Shown here: positions 23,106-44,100 of the stretch, in pieces | How positions within the stretch are numbered: the stretch's first letter is position 1 | Layout: every line of letters starts with the position of its first letter | Source: Owenia fusiformis | Taxonomy: Eukaryota > Annelida > Polychaeta > Sabellida > Oweniidae | Length of the DNA: 64,000 nucleotides | NCBI GenBank assembly: GCA_903813345.2 | Contig: CAIIXF020000006.1 | Coordinates: 7,736,989-7,800,988 of the forward strand | Direction: 5' to 3' | Position numbers and translations under genes: made by a program | Notes under the pieces: model-generated | Databases searched by the model: none | Told to the model about the DNA's origin: nothing | The model's input: only the letters and a program-made list of their open reading frames with translations

Positions 23106-24083
23106 TCACAAATGACATGGTTGAATGATTGTTAAAAGGTATTAACAGAAAAATAAGTTTGTAAGTCTATTCATTGATGGGGTACATTCCAGGTCCTTAT
23201 TAATTAAACTCTTGATTACCCAAAATGATGAATATCTCTGTCAAAGAGTGAGAGATTCTTCTCACAAGAAATTTTTTATCCATACAACACTGTCTTAAGA
23301 TTTTGTTTTCAAGTGTGTGTTGTCAAATGGTGATTTGGGACTTTTACTAATTTAACTGAATTGAATACAAATATTGTATAATCTTATTTTGATAGAAACT
23401 GGCAAAAAATGAAAATCCTGTTTCAGATCTTGTTCAGAGACTGCTCTTGGGGAGGTTAAATATGCTAATTGATCTTAATTACAGAGTCTCAACTCTACTA
23501 TTTTGTTATCAATGATTCCGTCCTGCCAGTTGTATTATACACAACTGTATACATATTTTCAGTGTTAAATAATATTCCAAGTTATTCCAATAGTTTGTGT
23601 AAAAATAGAGTTATTTTATACTGTGATGTGGAAATCAAAACAAATAAATGTTTAAAAAATATGTACTATTTCTTAAGTTTTAGGACTGATCTCGAAAATC
23701 CAATGGTATTTTGAAATTAAATGGCACTAGTCTGTATTTTTAGCTATATGTGAATATTTCAAATCTTTGGGGGGGGGGCTGTAACTTGCACTATTATGCT
23801 TTCATTAAAATCTTTTAAATACTAACATAAGACTATTACATTGACAATACAGAGTCGTATATCCATATTATTAAATCTTTTGAGCTGTTATGCTTGTGGG
23901 GTATGACATCTATTGAAAAAAGTGCATCTTGTACATTTTACAGGCATGATGCTCCGACCTAAATTCATGATTTCTCAAAATCTCAACCCCGTTGGTGTTA
24001 TGTAAATACAAAGCAAAGCTACAAACATGTTTAAAGTATATTTAAAATACAGTTTATTCGAAAAACATGTAGATCTGATTACA

Positions 24084-24089
24084 TTTATT
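24084..24089 (-). terminator. Possible polyadenylation signal of PDCD6
   Basis: TTTATT on the plus strand reads AATAAA on the PDCD6 strand, about 620 nt after its stop. A second candidate is near 24047. Assigned by position only. Confidence 0.3.
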
Positions 24090-24711
24090 TAAAGACAGAA
24101 AATAAGACACAAATTCAGAGAACTTGTTCACCATTGGTTGAAAGACCATTCCATCACTGATGCAAATAATAAATGTAACAACTACAAACAACATTTACCT
24201 AAGAAAACATTATTTTCATCCAAATATTTTAACTTTCACATTTTGTTAAAATGATGTTTATCCAAGAACAATGAATTCATGATCTCTTCAGTATACATTG
24301 AATTTTACATTCACAAATAATACAAATTCCACTTCCTCGTATAATATTCTCTCTTTGTAAAAGTGAAGTTAAGATTGCATCGATATAATTACTGTTAACA
24401 TTGTATAGTTTTGGGATAGAATAAATCTCTCAAAAGTTGGTATATTTAACACTTACTTAATTAATGGAAAGTGCATGCATACAGCAAAATCCCTCCCTAC
24501 ATTAAATAGTATGTGGTAGTACATAATTCAGAAAAGTGCACAGAGAAGTACAAAATAGGATTTATATATACACATTGTATTCATACTTCCAGAGGTTGCC
24601 TCTAAATATAGCCTGTATATGCTAAACATCCTTAACATGTGAAGTCCATATGTTAAATCCACATAGATTGTTCTCTATTAGGCCTCATCCATGTACACAA
24701 TAATGAGAGTA

Positions 24712-32389
<7,678 letters not shown>

Positions 32390-33220
32390 TTCAGCGTTCA
32401 GTAGTTTTACTTAACAGATCTAAATATATGGATATCTCTTGAAAAACTTTCGGAACTTCTAAAACGGAAAGAAACTTCTTTCAACTTCCGGGCTAGAAAG
32501 TTGACTGAATATTTAACATTTTGGTAATGCACCTACTTTTTATTCTCCATAACTGATCGTACTACATCACTTTTACCGATTGGAAATTAGTTTCACTTCA
32601 TATAACATCAATCCAAAGCTATAAATTCAAAATGCATATATACAAAATGTTAAGAACCTGGCAATATTGCTACCAATATGTACATTGCTAAGTTTAGTAC
32701 ATTCTCTAGGACAAACAATATGGCGGATGGATTATTTTTGATTCTGTAAAACTTTATATCACATTCTTCCTTAACCTAGGACACTATAAATATAGACTTA
32801 CAAAGTAAGGAAATACTAGTTCTTAATTTAAAATCCCTTTGTCTTAAATTGTATCAAACGTATCCAATTTCGTGAGTGAAATGTTATTGAAAAAGATGCT
32901 AGACTAGTCTAGATCTAGATTCTAGGCTAGACTCTATGATATGATTTTGAAATAGACTATTCTTGGATAGGCTGTAATGCCATGTGTTTCATCAAGCATT
33001 AGAGATAATTCATGTTTCAACTTTCTAGAGAAAATAAATTATTGAAGACCTCGAACGGCAATAAATCTTAAGGGTAGCCTAGTAGTTTCTTTCAGAGCAG
33101 TTGTACATAGATCTACCTTCATGGTAATGTTCTTTTCTGTTGACCTACCAGGGATGGAACGTTAACGGGTCTTCAATTTTTTTTCTTCCAAGTATTACAT
33201 TTAATTTAATCTCCATTAGA
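32390..33220. other. Divergent upstream region shared by PDCD6 and the 33221 gene
   Basis: About 830 bp separates the two start codons on opposite strands, so both promoters or 5' UTRs should lie here or be joined from here. I see a short CTAGACTAGTCTAGATCTAG-like palindromic stretch near 32899-32920, but no TATA box or CpG-rich block that I would defend. Confidence 0.45.
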
Positions 33221-36200
33221 ATGAGTCGAGTAAGCTCTGCTAGCAGTCGTGGACGTGCTCCTACTGCAGCGGAAGTGACACGGTTAAAGGATACAATCAG
33301 CTCTCTACAACAAGAAGTTATTCAGGCAAACGCAGCCACAGACAAGGCCACAGATAAACTCAACTGTTTGATTCTTCTTGTGAAGAGGTAAGATTAGAGT
33401 TCATATTAGCAAAGAGCATTGATTGATCTCCTCAGTTTTGAATCAATGAGGCCTTGCAATAAGTTAAAAACGCCTAATTGACACTTCTCTTCCAGTATGA
33501 TGGTCTGTTAATGTGACTCACTTTATTTATATATCCAGTATTTAATTGTTTGAATCATTTATTCCCATTGTTAAATGGACTTATTCAATTGTTAAATGTA
33601 TTTTGGATGTGTGCTATGTATATTTAAACATTTTCGACATTGAACTTCATTACCTTAAACTGACTTCTTTTTGCAATTTTTGACTGGCATTCTGTATATG
33701 TTTTGTAGGGCATGGACTGGTGATAATACAGCAGCAATACATGTAGCTAAGATCATAGGTAAGTACATGTACACAAATTGTATATTAATTAGACATACCT
33801 GTAGCTGAGAGAACATCTACAGTAATGCATTTTCAAATGACAGAATTACATCATGATTGCACCATGACATGCCTGAGAGTGTGAGGAAAACTGAAAGGAA
33901 TTTCCTCAAAAACGGCTAATGTGCAGGGATCTTAGATCCCTAAGAAGGGTCAGAGCAGTCAGGCAATTTTGATATGAAAGAATTGTAGCAACCATGTACG
34001 GATGTTTGTAACATAGTACATGTATAGTGTAAATTACTTTGTTTGAAACCTAACCTGTCTTACATTATTTCCAGGTATTGCTCCACCAGATGGTGAAGAT
34101 CACATTGTTCAGAACACCAAGCCAAAGGTAATAACTAAGCCAATTTGTTGGATGTTAATTATACAAGAAATGTTACAAGGATTTGAGGTTTACTGGTTCA
34201 AAACTGAATTATGGACCATTAGACTGAATGAGCTTATCATTTACTTGTTTTCTTTTTCTTACACCTCTTACCAGATTTACTAAAAGAAGACGATGTGATG
34301 ATACTTTCCTGAAAAAAGCAGTCATGCCTTCATACTTTATTTTGTACCATAGCAATTTTTTCCCAAAATGTTATTTTCCAGCTGTACCTTAACGAATGGC
34401 AAGCTCATTCTGTATTGACAAATATGAATCTTCTTTCAGTCTAAGACACTGAACAACTGGGCACTGCTGACCATAGGGCTATTGAACAGAGAATACAAGG
34501 CTATAGAAGAAGAAATGACTGAACAGTCCAGAGCATATCTTCTGGCAAGAGAGGGCTACTTAGATGAACAGATGCTGCAAAATCGGAACTCAGTTGCACA
34601 AGCAAGACCAAACAGTCCAAATGAAAGTTTTAAAAAGGTAAGACAGTCCCAAAAAGTGCAAACCCACCTCACCTATCTCTGTTCAAATCAAATCAAATCA
34701 AATCGAAAGGACTAGTAAGTGAACTAGAACCAAATTGACTTTCAATAAATGGCACAGAATTTAATGTATTTAACAAGTAAATATTGCTTCACAGATAATA
34801 CTAAAAACTGCTTGATATTAAATCATCAAACATGTAAGAACATGATTATAAAGATACTAGTAACTGCATATTATTTGGATGAATAAATTGTAATAGTATA
34901 ATTACTGTAGTATTACACTCAAACTCATGGGACAGAGCACAGTAGTTGACCTGAAAAATCCACTCCCTCTCACTCCTTGGTACATAAAGAGTGGGAGGGA
35001 ATGGATTTTCTTTTCAGGACAACTTTACTTTTTGTTCCGATGCTTGTGGAACAGGGTGAAGAACCTTGTTAGTTTGCCATCTGTTAAAGTGAAAGAGGTT
35101 GTTACTGTTATGTTTATCTTCAGTGCCCTTTTATCTGCCTTCATGTTGTATCTGTGTTTTTCAGAAGTCCAAAAGTAGACCGAACTCTGGCTACAGAAAC
35201 CCTCTCCCACCAACTGATAATGGTGATATAAATGATGGTAATAACATGACTTGGGGAGATCTGTTAGTTGATGGAACAGCCGCAGATAGGAAGTCGACTG
35301 GAAATGCAGTAAGTTGATAAGCCCTCAGTTTTAGCCACAGATGGCAAATGTGTTTCTCTAATCTTGTGTTTTTACATTGACAGGTAATTAGAAAAAATGA
35401 GAACAAACAAAGAGGAACCCATGATTTGACTAATTTGATACGAGTTTCCCTATTAAGAATGTGTACCCTAATTCAGAACATACTCTTTGTCAGTAAACCA
35501 TAAGGAGGCCTTCAGCCTCTGAAACATGTAAGTGGACAGGATATTATTCCCTCCCTCTTGTATACTAATGAATAAAATTGTGAATAAATATTTAAAATAT
35601 TTCAGGCTTTGACTGGATTGTTTCAACTTGAATCCAGTCAAGTGTCCAATTCAAGATCTGACCCTGATAGAACTAACATAGATTTTGATGATCCCAATAG
35701 ATATACTCAGGTAAGAATTCAGATTTTCAAATATTGTAAATACAAGGTAAAAGTCGAAATCATGTCATTTCATATTGAGAAGAATCACCTGTCCAGTCAT
35801 TTTATTGTTTTTTAATTATTTGATTTAGCCAAGGCGGTACCATTTTAGACCATAACAACATTCAATACATAGAAAAAATGAAAAAACATTAGGATCAGGG
35901 TTAGAGGTGTATTCACTATAACAATTTAGTCTGTTGTATGAAACTGCTCACATATGCCTGTATGTATTTCAGCCTGGTCTGTTTGAGTCCAAGAGCTTTG
36001 TTGGAAAGAAGCAGCGACCAAAGAGTGGAGTGGAGCAGAAAAAGAGAGATCTAAATAGAAACCGGCCTAAAAGTGCATGTAAGTCTTTCAAATACTTATA
36101 CAATTTAACAATATTTATAAGTTTTTAATATAAGTTTCATATAAATTTTTCTCATGGATTTCTTTCAACTATGCAAAATTCAAATTTTTGTCTGAATGGC

Positions 36201-36856
36201 AATCATGAATTTTATCAATTGATTTACATTATTTTTGCATTTGCTCCTATCTACATTTACTAATACATGTTTAAACATCTAAGATCCAAAACAATATTAT
36301 GTGTCACAATAAATTCACAAAAATCAATTTTGTGTTGTGGATGAGTGGTAAATTACCTTTTCTAAGTATGAGCGTTTAATTAAATCAATTCAAGGGAAAT
36401 ATATCTACAAGCATGAATGTATAGATAGTTTTAAATATTAATATTTAATAAAATCAAATATGAAGGAAGTACTTGTATTGTCTAAAAACATGCATTTACA
36501 TTTTCTTATTTTATTCATTACCAGTTATCACAGCGCCTCCTCAACCTGAGCGTCCTTTGAAATATGAAACCACACGGCCAATATCTGGCAAAGGTTCCCT
36601 CAAACCAAAAAGAGACAATTACTTTTTCTCCAGTGGAGAGCCTCTAATGCGGAAAATTTCTGGATCATCCCCGAACATAAGTGACCCTTCTCCTCGCAAT
36701 CCACCACCAATGAAAATCAAGATTCAGCGACCGGAAAGTATTGATAAATATATGGACGATATGAACAAAATGGCTGCCATGGAAGAGGATTTTAGTAGAA
36801 CTGCAATGGCACTACAAAAAAAATTGGGGATTTCAAGTGATGGAATGATACACTAA
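33221..36856 (+). CDS. Unrecognised 384-residue protein, eight exons
   Basis: Exons 33221-33387, 33709-33758, 34075-34127, 34440-34637, 35165-35308, 35606-35710, 35973-36078 and 36525-36856 have GT-AG ends and matching phases. They sum to 1155 nt. The start MSRVSSASSRG is preferred over the upstream in-frame ATG at 33140. Residues about 1-15 are Ser/Arg-rich, and residues about 16-55 are an amphipathic helix that may coil. Residues about 56-150 form a conserved-looking helical block (AWTGDNTAAIHVAKIIG, LNNWALLTIGLLNREYKAIE). The middle is polar and disordered (Ser, Pro, Asn, Lys), and the last 40 residues are helical (YMDDMNKMAAMEEDF). No catalytic motif, signal peptide or membrane span is visible. 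I do not recognise the family. Its place between ciliary genes makes a cytoskeletal or ciliary role a guess only. Confidence 0.8.
34684..34704 (+). repeat. AATCA pentanucleotide microsatellite
   Basis: About four tandem copies of the 5-bp unit, in an intron of the 33221 gene. Confidence 0.7.
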
Positions 36857-37265
36857 AACAATACCATACCAAAACCATATGATATTTTATAATATTTATA
36901 ACTGCTACAATTTATGAAAAGCTTGCTGTAAATATATGTGACTATTTGAGGCATGATGTCATTTAACATACTTTATTACCCCGGTTTATTACCTAGTATT
37001 TTTTGAACCAAGATTTTTATTATTGTCCTGCCCATTGGCCACAGCACATGTTCAGACTGAATATTTTTGTATATTTGTTGTATTCACCAAATATGTTCAC
37101 ATCTCCAATGTCTCAAGACCATTTCATTAGAATGGTGCTTTTGAAATACTGTCATTATTTTAGTCACTATTTTATGCACATAATTGTATTATTCATTTTT
37201 TCAATAATTATTTTTCCAAACAATACATTAAACATGTGTTTCAACATAATGTATAGTGTATAAGG

Positions 37266-37271
37266 AATAAA
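37266..37271 (+). terminator. Possible polyadenylation signal of the 33221 gene
   Basis: AATAAA lies about 410 nt after the stop, in sequence with no competing gene. Confidence 0.4.
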
Positions 37272-39003
37272 TGAACAGAACAATGAATGGTCTCATAAAC
37301 GGACACAGCTATTCAGTAAATACAACCTTGATATGTACTATCAGAATTATGTCATCTAATATATAGTAATATTAAAAGGTATGATGTCAGGTTATAGCCA
37401 GCTTCTTTAGTGAGATTCTTACTAAATGCAGGGTGTCCTGAAAGTGTGGGGGCTCCCCTAGGCAGACTATACCAGTGTCGTAATAGTATGTGTCATATAT
37501 GTAATTTTTGCACATTTGAGGGTTGAACCATGATACTTGGCGAATCAGTGTAACTGGAAAAGCTTTAAAATGATATCTGACACATACTATGAAGACATAT
37601 ACTATTTCTTCAGTCAAATGAGTGACTCTATTTATCTTCATTTAAGTTCATAGTGAAGTATTTTTAGTAAAAATTTCAAAGATTTGTTTCCTCCATATCC
37701 ATAGAGTGAAAACTTTCTCAATTCAGCAAAACATTTCAATCTTCTATTCTTAAATAGCATAATAACGCACACTTGAAATAAGTATTTTTAAATGAGACAA
37801 CAGAGAGGTTTCACAAAAAAGGTATCAGCTAAAATGTATCCAGAACAGCATCTCCTTTAATTGAACTACTACGCATAAATGTGTGTGAATGTGTTACTGA
37901 TTTTAGACACATTGAGCGAAAAACTTTTTGTGAAATCTCTCTAATGCATTCTGATACTCGTAGCATCTCTGTCTGTTGCATCGCAGATGCCAGAAGGATA
38001 GAGATGGAGAGGGCGTGGCTTACCACGATGCTCTAATGGCTTATTGAAGGTGCACGGTAATGAGCTATGTATAAGTATTTATATTCCAAAGTTTTCCTCT
38101 TTTCTCTTGAGTTTTCGCAGTATGTATGTGCACATTATTTTCAAAACCAATATTTGAATACGATGTCCTGAATATTATCTGTCCAGTCTATTTTGTAATG
38201 TTTACATGTAATTTCATTACATGAGCACAACTTGTAGTACTATTGTTGTATGTTTTAAAGGGCATGTTATTAAATGTGTAATTTATTTATCCGTCCAGGC
38301 CAATGTTTTAGTTGGCCATAAGTCAACATTCCTTGAACACATTAGATAGGCTTAGAACTCAATAAATAAAATATAAACATAATAAACTTATTGTATTATT
38401 TATTTATTTATTATCCTACTTAAAAAAGAATGAGCTATATATGTACACATTAAAATTAAACAACAAAATATGATAACCTCTACTAAATACCAGTCAAACT
38501 GGTGTAATATTATGAATGAAATTATTTAACAGCCCCTTTGATATTATGTACAAATCCAAAATACCACTATATATTATATCAACTACCTAATAAATACATA
38601 TTTACAAGCTAAATATAAACAATCCTTTGTAAAAGTATCACAGAGTTAAAACATGAGCTTAAGGTGGTAAACAGAATTATTTCAACATATATTTTGAAAA
38701 ATACAAAATCCAGTGGAGAATACAAAGATTAAGGACTGATTTTGGCACAGACCAATGTTAATAGTAAAATGTTAAGTTAATGGCTTAGTATTTTGCACAA
38801 TGAATGATTATCTTCAGATTTACAAAATTGACCCTCGATTTATATTCTTAAAAAATTAAGAACAATACTTATTAACATTATACTTAATGACTGACACCTG
38901 GTTTTAACAAATAACAATGATCAATTATAGATTGACAGGATAACAAGATCACAAAAATATTGAAGTGATATTTACAGAAATTATTAGCTGTACAAAAAGT
39001 CTC

Positions 39004-39009
39004 TTTATT
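39004..39009 (-). terminator. Possible polyadenylation signal of the AK5-like gene
   Basis: Reads AATAAA on the minus strand, about 575 nt past the stop at 39582. Positional assignment. Confidence 0.35.
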
Positions 39010-39581
39010 GTATCTAAAAAAAGATTCAATATTGTCGTCCACTTGTTTCTTCCTGATTTATGTGATGTGTGTTCAAAGTTTCAAATGTATGTAATGACAA
39101 CTTATTTGACAAAAATACCATCTTGCATAATGTATTTTAAGAGACAGTCTATATAGCACAATGCAAAGCTCAAACTGCACAAAAAAAGTTCTATTCAGAA
39201 CACCCATAGTTTTACCTTGTGAGGGAGTCATGATTTTGCATTGTACTACAGACTGACAGACTGAGTATAAAAATCACAGATTTTAGACCTTATTGCACTT
39301 TTTTAATGAATTCAAAAATGAATTACCATGAATCATAGGGGATATTAATACTCAATATCAAACATGTATGCATATTTTGAATGTCTTGTTTTGACCATTG
39401 ATTATGTCGGCAGTTCTTATTGCTCATGTATAGGTTTGTGGTTTCCTGTTCTCTACCATATCAAGCTGGTACCAAATTGGCACTAATCTATCAATAGGTT
39501 GGTACCAATTTAGCAGAAAGTCTCAATCTGGTTCCTAATTGACTAAAATGCACCATTGAATAATTATGTCCTCTGAAAAAC

Positions 39582-41168
39582 CTATTTTTGGAATTTTTCA
39601 AAAACTTTTTCAACTTCGGTGAAGATTTCATCTACTGTGCCCTCAGCTTTTATCTGAAAGGAAGAGCATGAAAATGTCAATACATAAAAATAACCAATGG
39701 AGTAAATAACTATAATTTTATAAATAAATTACATTATGATAACCTGGGTCAATAGAAGTTTTTTAATTAATATTACGTACAGCTGTATTTAGAAACAAAA
39801 TTTAAATCATCTGATATAGCGATCAAACCATCTTTTGTTACATGTGTTAGAGACCAGTATTAATATTTCAATGTTGTCCCCAAAAGTTATTACTTACATT
39901 GCCGACTGACCCCCTCCCCTAAAACTATAATTGAACAATTGATTTTTTGAATAAATTCATTTCCTTTTAAATGTGTAGACTTATCAAATGTTATGGACTT
40001 TTACCCCTTCTTCCCAAATGAAATGGACTTGACCTTAACCCTTATGTGACATATTCTCCATGGCAACACTTACTGTTCTAAGTTTTCCTTGTTTATCATA
40101 ATAAGAACACACAGGCTCTGTGATATCATGGAAAGTTTTCAGCCTCTTTTTGATAGTTTCTTCATTGTCATCTGCTCTACCGCTGGTCTTTGCACGATCA
40201 AGCAACCGTGCCGTCATAGTCTCATCTGATACTTCAAAGTACAAGACGCATTCAGCTGGTGTGATCTATAAAAAATCAAATTATGTATTTTATTTTTTTA
40301 TTAATTATATTTCATTCAAAATATATTATAGACATAAACTACTTTTTTCAAAAAAATCTTCTCAATGTAAAGTGGCAGCAAATAGAGCATATAAAATGTT
40401 TAAATCTAACATTTTCCAAAAGGACACCAATCGTTCACTTAAAATCCTTGAATATCTAAAATTAAAATTGAAAAATAGGCTAAAAGGGGACAATTTATAA
40501 GAAAGTTACTCATAACTTGTTCTGTCTCCTCTCTTTGTTGAACTTTTAAATGAGTCAGTAAATATATTAGAGTGCCTACCTCACTTTCAAACCTCTCTCC
40601 TTGCTCTAATTCCCTTGGGTATCCATCTATGAGGAAGCCTTTAGAGTCTTTCACCTTGGCTAGCATAGCCTCCTTGAGCAGTTCTAACACAGTTTCCTAA
40701 ACAAAATAAAATAAATAAAAAAACATTTCAATGGCATTAAGATGTACAGGTGTATTATTGAAAGTTCAGTTTTGAATTACCATGGGCTTTCTAAAGTACA
40801 TGTACCCTTTTCATCAAGGTTCATATTCTATGAAAACTCAATGCTCTTGCAATTGCTTCAGTGAATTGTGTACATGTTCATGTACCATGACGTTTATCTA
40901 AGGTACATGTATAGACTATCATGAAGTCTACTGTGTTTTAGTTTAATGTGTCTAAAGATCAATTTGGAAAACCTTAATTTCAAAAAAGGGCAAGGTAAAC
41001 TTACCAATGTAACAAGTTCCCCGCGCTCCATGACAGCCTGTAGAGTCTTCCCCCTAGGGGACCCAGATGCTACCTCTGCCCTCAGCAGGTCCCCTGATGA
41101 CAAATGGGTATACCCATACTTCTCTAAGATCTTGGCACATTGGGTTCCCTTTCCTGAGCCAGGCCCAC
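39582..41168 (-). other. AK5: AK domain D (AK5 domain-2 type)
   Basis: Contains P-loop [31 protein letters not shown] and lid SGRADD with KKRL. It is the C-terminal domain and ends in [11 protein letters not shown] before the stop. It is closely similar to domain C along its length. Confidence 0.9.
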
Positions 41169-44100
41169 CTATAATATGGCTATCTTTTAAGAAACATGTA
41201 TTTCTGTTTTTTTCATTATTTACATCAGATATGAATTTCATAATACTGTAAATATATTCATGTTTAATAATTGTTTGTCATCTTTCAACTGATCTACTAC
41301 TTATCAATTGCATTAACATTGCCCTGAGAATTTTTTTATTCTGAACATTAATACATGTATTTCCTTATATCAATACAGTAGAAACTATGGCCCAATGATT
41401 CCATGTTAATGAACCTCCGTAAGTGGAACACCTCGCAAGTGGGACACGTTTTCTGCGGTCCCAAGGGTGTTCCACTTACACGGTTCTACTGTATTCAGTA
41501 AGACAATGGCTTACCCTTTAAAAAATAAGAAAAATGAATCTACTTACCACATACAAACACCACATGGCTTCCCTTTAGCGGGGTGGGGTCAAGTTTGGCT
41601 GCAAAATAAAGGTACCTCAGAGTTACTCATAGAGGCCTCTGTATATGTACACAATCAACATTATCTTGAACTTTTGTGACTTGCTTCTTTGTGATAAAAC
41701 ACATATAGCTTATACAAGATTAAACAAAATTTACATCAATTGTTATGGGGATAAGCTCAAGTGAAGTGTCATACATGACTGAAACACAAAATTATGGTAC
41801 ATCCCCTGTTCATTTTTATGTTTTGTAATTTTATGGTAAATTCCATTAACTCTATAAATGAACTGTACTTATCTAGTATAAACCAAAGCAAAGACTTAAT
41901 CCAAAATCCTATATTATACTCTATTTCATGTAGATTCTTTCCTCCTTTTATAGATCATTCTTTAAAATGTTTTGCTAATATGTTTTACTTACCAAATTTA
42001 TCCAGTTCATTCTCAACTTGTTTAAAGATTTCATCAACTGATCCCTCAGCTGTAATTTGACACAATTTATCCTGCTTTTTGTAATAATCTATAACAGGGG
42101 TGGTTACATCATGGAACGTCTTCAGCCTCTTTTTGATAGTAGCCTCATTATCATCTGCTCTTCCACTGGTGGCTGCTCTCCCCAATAGTCGTTTCGTCAT
42201 TGTATCGTCAGACACATCAAAATATAAGACACATCTGGCTGGAGTGATCTGAAAAGATATTATTTTAAATCACTGTAAAATGTATTTTACTTACAAAGAA
42301 TGCAAAGGACAAGGTATGGCAGAGCAAATGATTTTTGACAGTAATATATTTTACCATGATCATAATAATATGTTGTATTCCAAGCAAGTCCCCATGATAC
42401 TTAAATTATCAATCTGAAAAACCATGGATTAGGAACCCAACTCAAAGCCAAATGTCTTATGTCTTATTTCCGAAAAAGAGGACTTTTAGTTATCATTTAT
42501 ATTTCAAACATAGAAAATAGATTAAATACAACACAAAATTTATAACTTCAAAGGTAGAATGCATTGAAAGTAACTTTGGTGACCAAAAGTTGGCTGAAAA
42601 CAATGGATGGCACGAGTTTTCCCTATAAAAAATAACATTTCAATGCCTGCTCTTTTTCAGAAGTTATTGACATTGTGCAGAAGCAACTTTTGATGAAGTA
42701 AATATGAGAAAAGAAGTGTCCTCTTTTTTGGAAATAAATCTCAAAATTTTGTCAAGCCTCTCAAACACTGGCATTCCCTGTAAAGCTATGGGGATGACCT
42801 GCTCAACAACAATATTCATTTTTAAGACTAACCTCTTTTTCAAACCTTGCTCCCTGTTCCAGTTCTCTTGGGTAACCATCAATGAGGTAACCCTTTGATC
42901 CTGGAGCCTTGGCAACCATAGCTTCCTTCAACAAATCTAGAACTACATCCTGGAAATGGAATAAAAGGGTTATTATTCTAGTCACAATTAAATGAGACTA
43001 TTTAGGGACATCATCTGATTAGAATTCAAATTGTCAGAAAATGAGATCCTAAAATGAATAAATAAATAGATGACTTTTTATATAGATAGAATATCATTGC
43101 ATAATATGGAAAGAACTGACATAAGTCACTTAATTTTCTCTCTTTGTGATAAATTGTCCATGCTGACATAGAATTTACACTCTCTTAAAAAGAGTAGCAT
43201 CCAAAGGGGTGTAAAAACATTAATACACAATCTTCACAAAGTTAAAAAAAATTAGAGATGTTCTCACCAAAGGTACAAGTTCTCCCTTAGTCATTATAGC
43301 AGTCAACTCCTTGCCACGATCTGATCCTGAACGAACTTCATCCCTCAAGAGGTCTCCCGATGAAAGATGTGTGTACCCATACTTCTGAACGATCTTGTCA
43401 CATTGGGTCCCTTTTCCACTACCAGGGCCACCTATTGATACATCAAGAATTCTTGATTTTTGTATTATCTATAGGGATTTTTTGTAATATTTATAGGGAT
43501 GCTTCTGCTCCTTTTAGGAACATGGAATACTGTAAAACTTGAAGTTTTTGCATGCAACATACTTTTTAAAGAATCCTATGAATATCAATATTTCAACCCA
43601 CCTGGTCATTTCTACTCATTTGGGAAAAAATTGAAAAATTTCACGAAGAACTTTTTTGAAATCAGTATTTTTGAGAAATTTAATTGTGCAAAGATTTACA
43701 TTTAGTTTTTTATTTGACCATTGTTCATTTCTTATATTGAAATAATTCAAACTTGGTGGATGGAGTCATAAAGAGGGATGAAAATGGTTAATTGAAATGT
43801 GGTTTTATGAGAGCCATTAAAGATTGACTGAGGAGTTTCAATACCTTTAAAAGTGTACTTACCACAAACAAATATAATATTTTTGTCCTTCAACACGGAC
43901 ACATCAACTGCTGGAAAAAAACAAACAATACATTAAAATTTTAATTTTAAAAAAATTATTAGAACTACATGCATGTACTTCTATACATTTTCATTATGAC
44001 CTTCATTAATCATCAAATAAGTTGCTCATTTTGTATAAATTTTAGTTTGATATGTAACTATGGCAATGTTGAAACAATTCAATATTAAGAACATTGCTGA

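Larger units (their letters stand above)
22548..24711. other. Convergent intergenic region between DNAAF3 and PDCD6
   Basis: This holds the two 3' UTRs and AT-rich sequence, with a poly-G run near 23768-23778. Open frames here are short and unlike any family I recognise. I see no further gene. Confidence 0.5.
36857..39581. other. Convergent intergenic region with two 3' UTRs
   Basis: AT-rich, with a TTTATTTATTTATTT run near 38395-38412. Frames at 37003, 37387, 37829 and 38965 show no family resemblance. I see no gene here. Confidence 0.5.

Noticed and set aside
33140-33220. Upstream in-frame ATG of the 33221 gene
   Set aside because: The added stretch is hydrophobic and T-rich, unlike the Ser/Arg start at 33221, and looks like 5' UTR.
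41548-41598. Apparent frame break in an AK exon
   Set aside because: A base-count slip on my part; recounting gives a 51-nt exon with open frame and correct phases.
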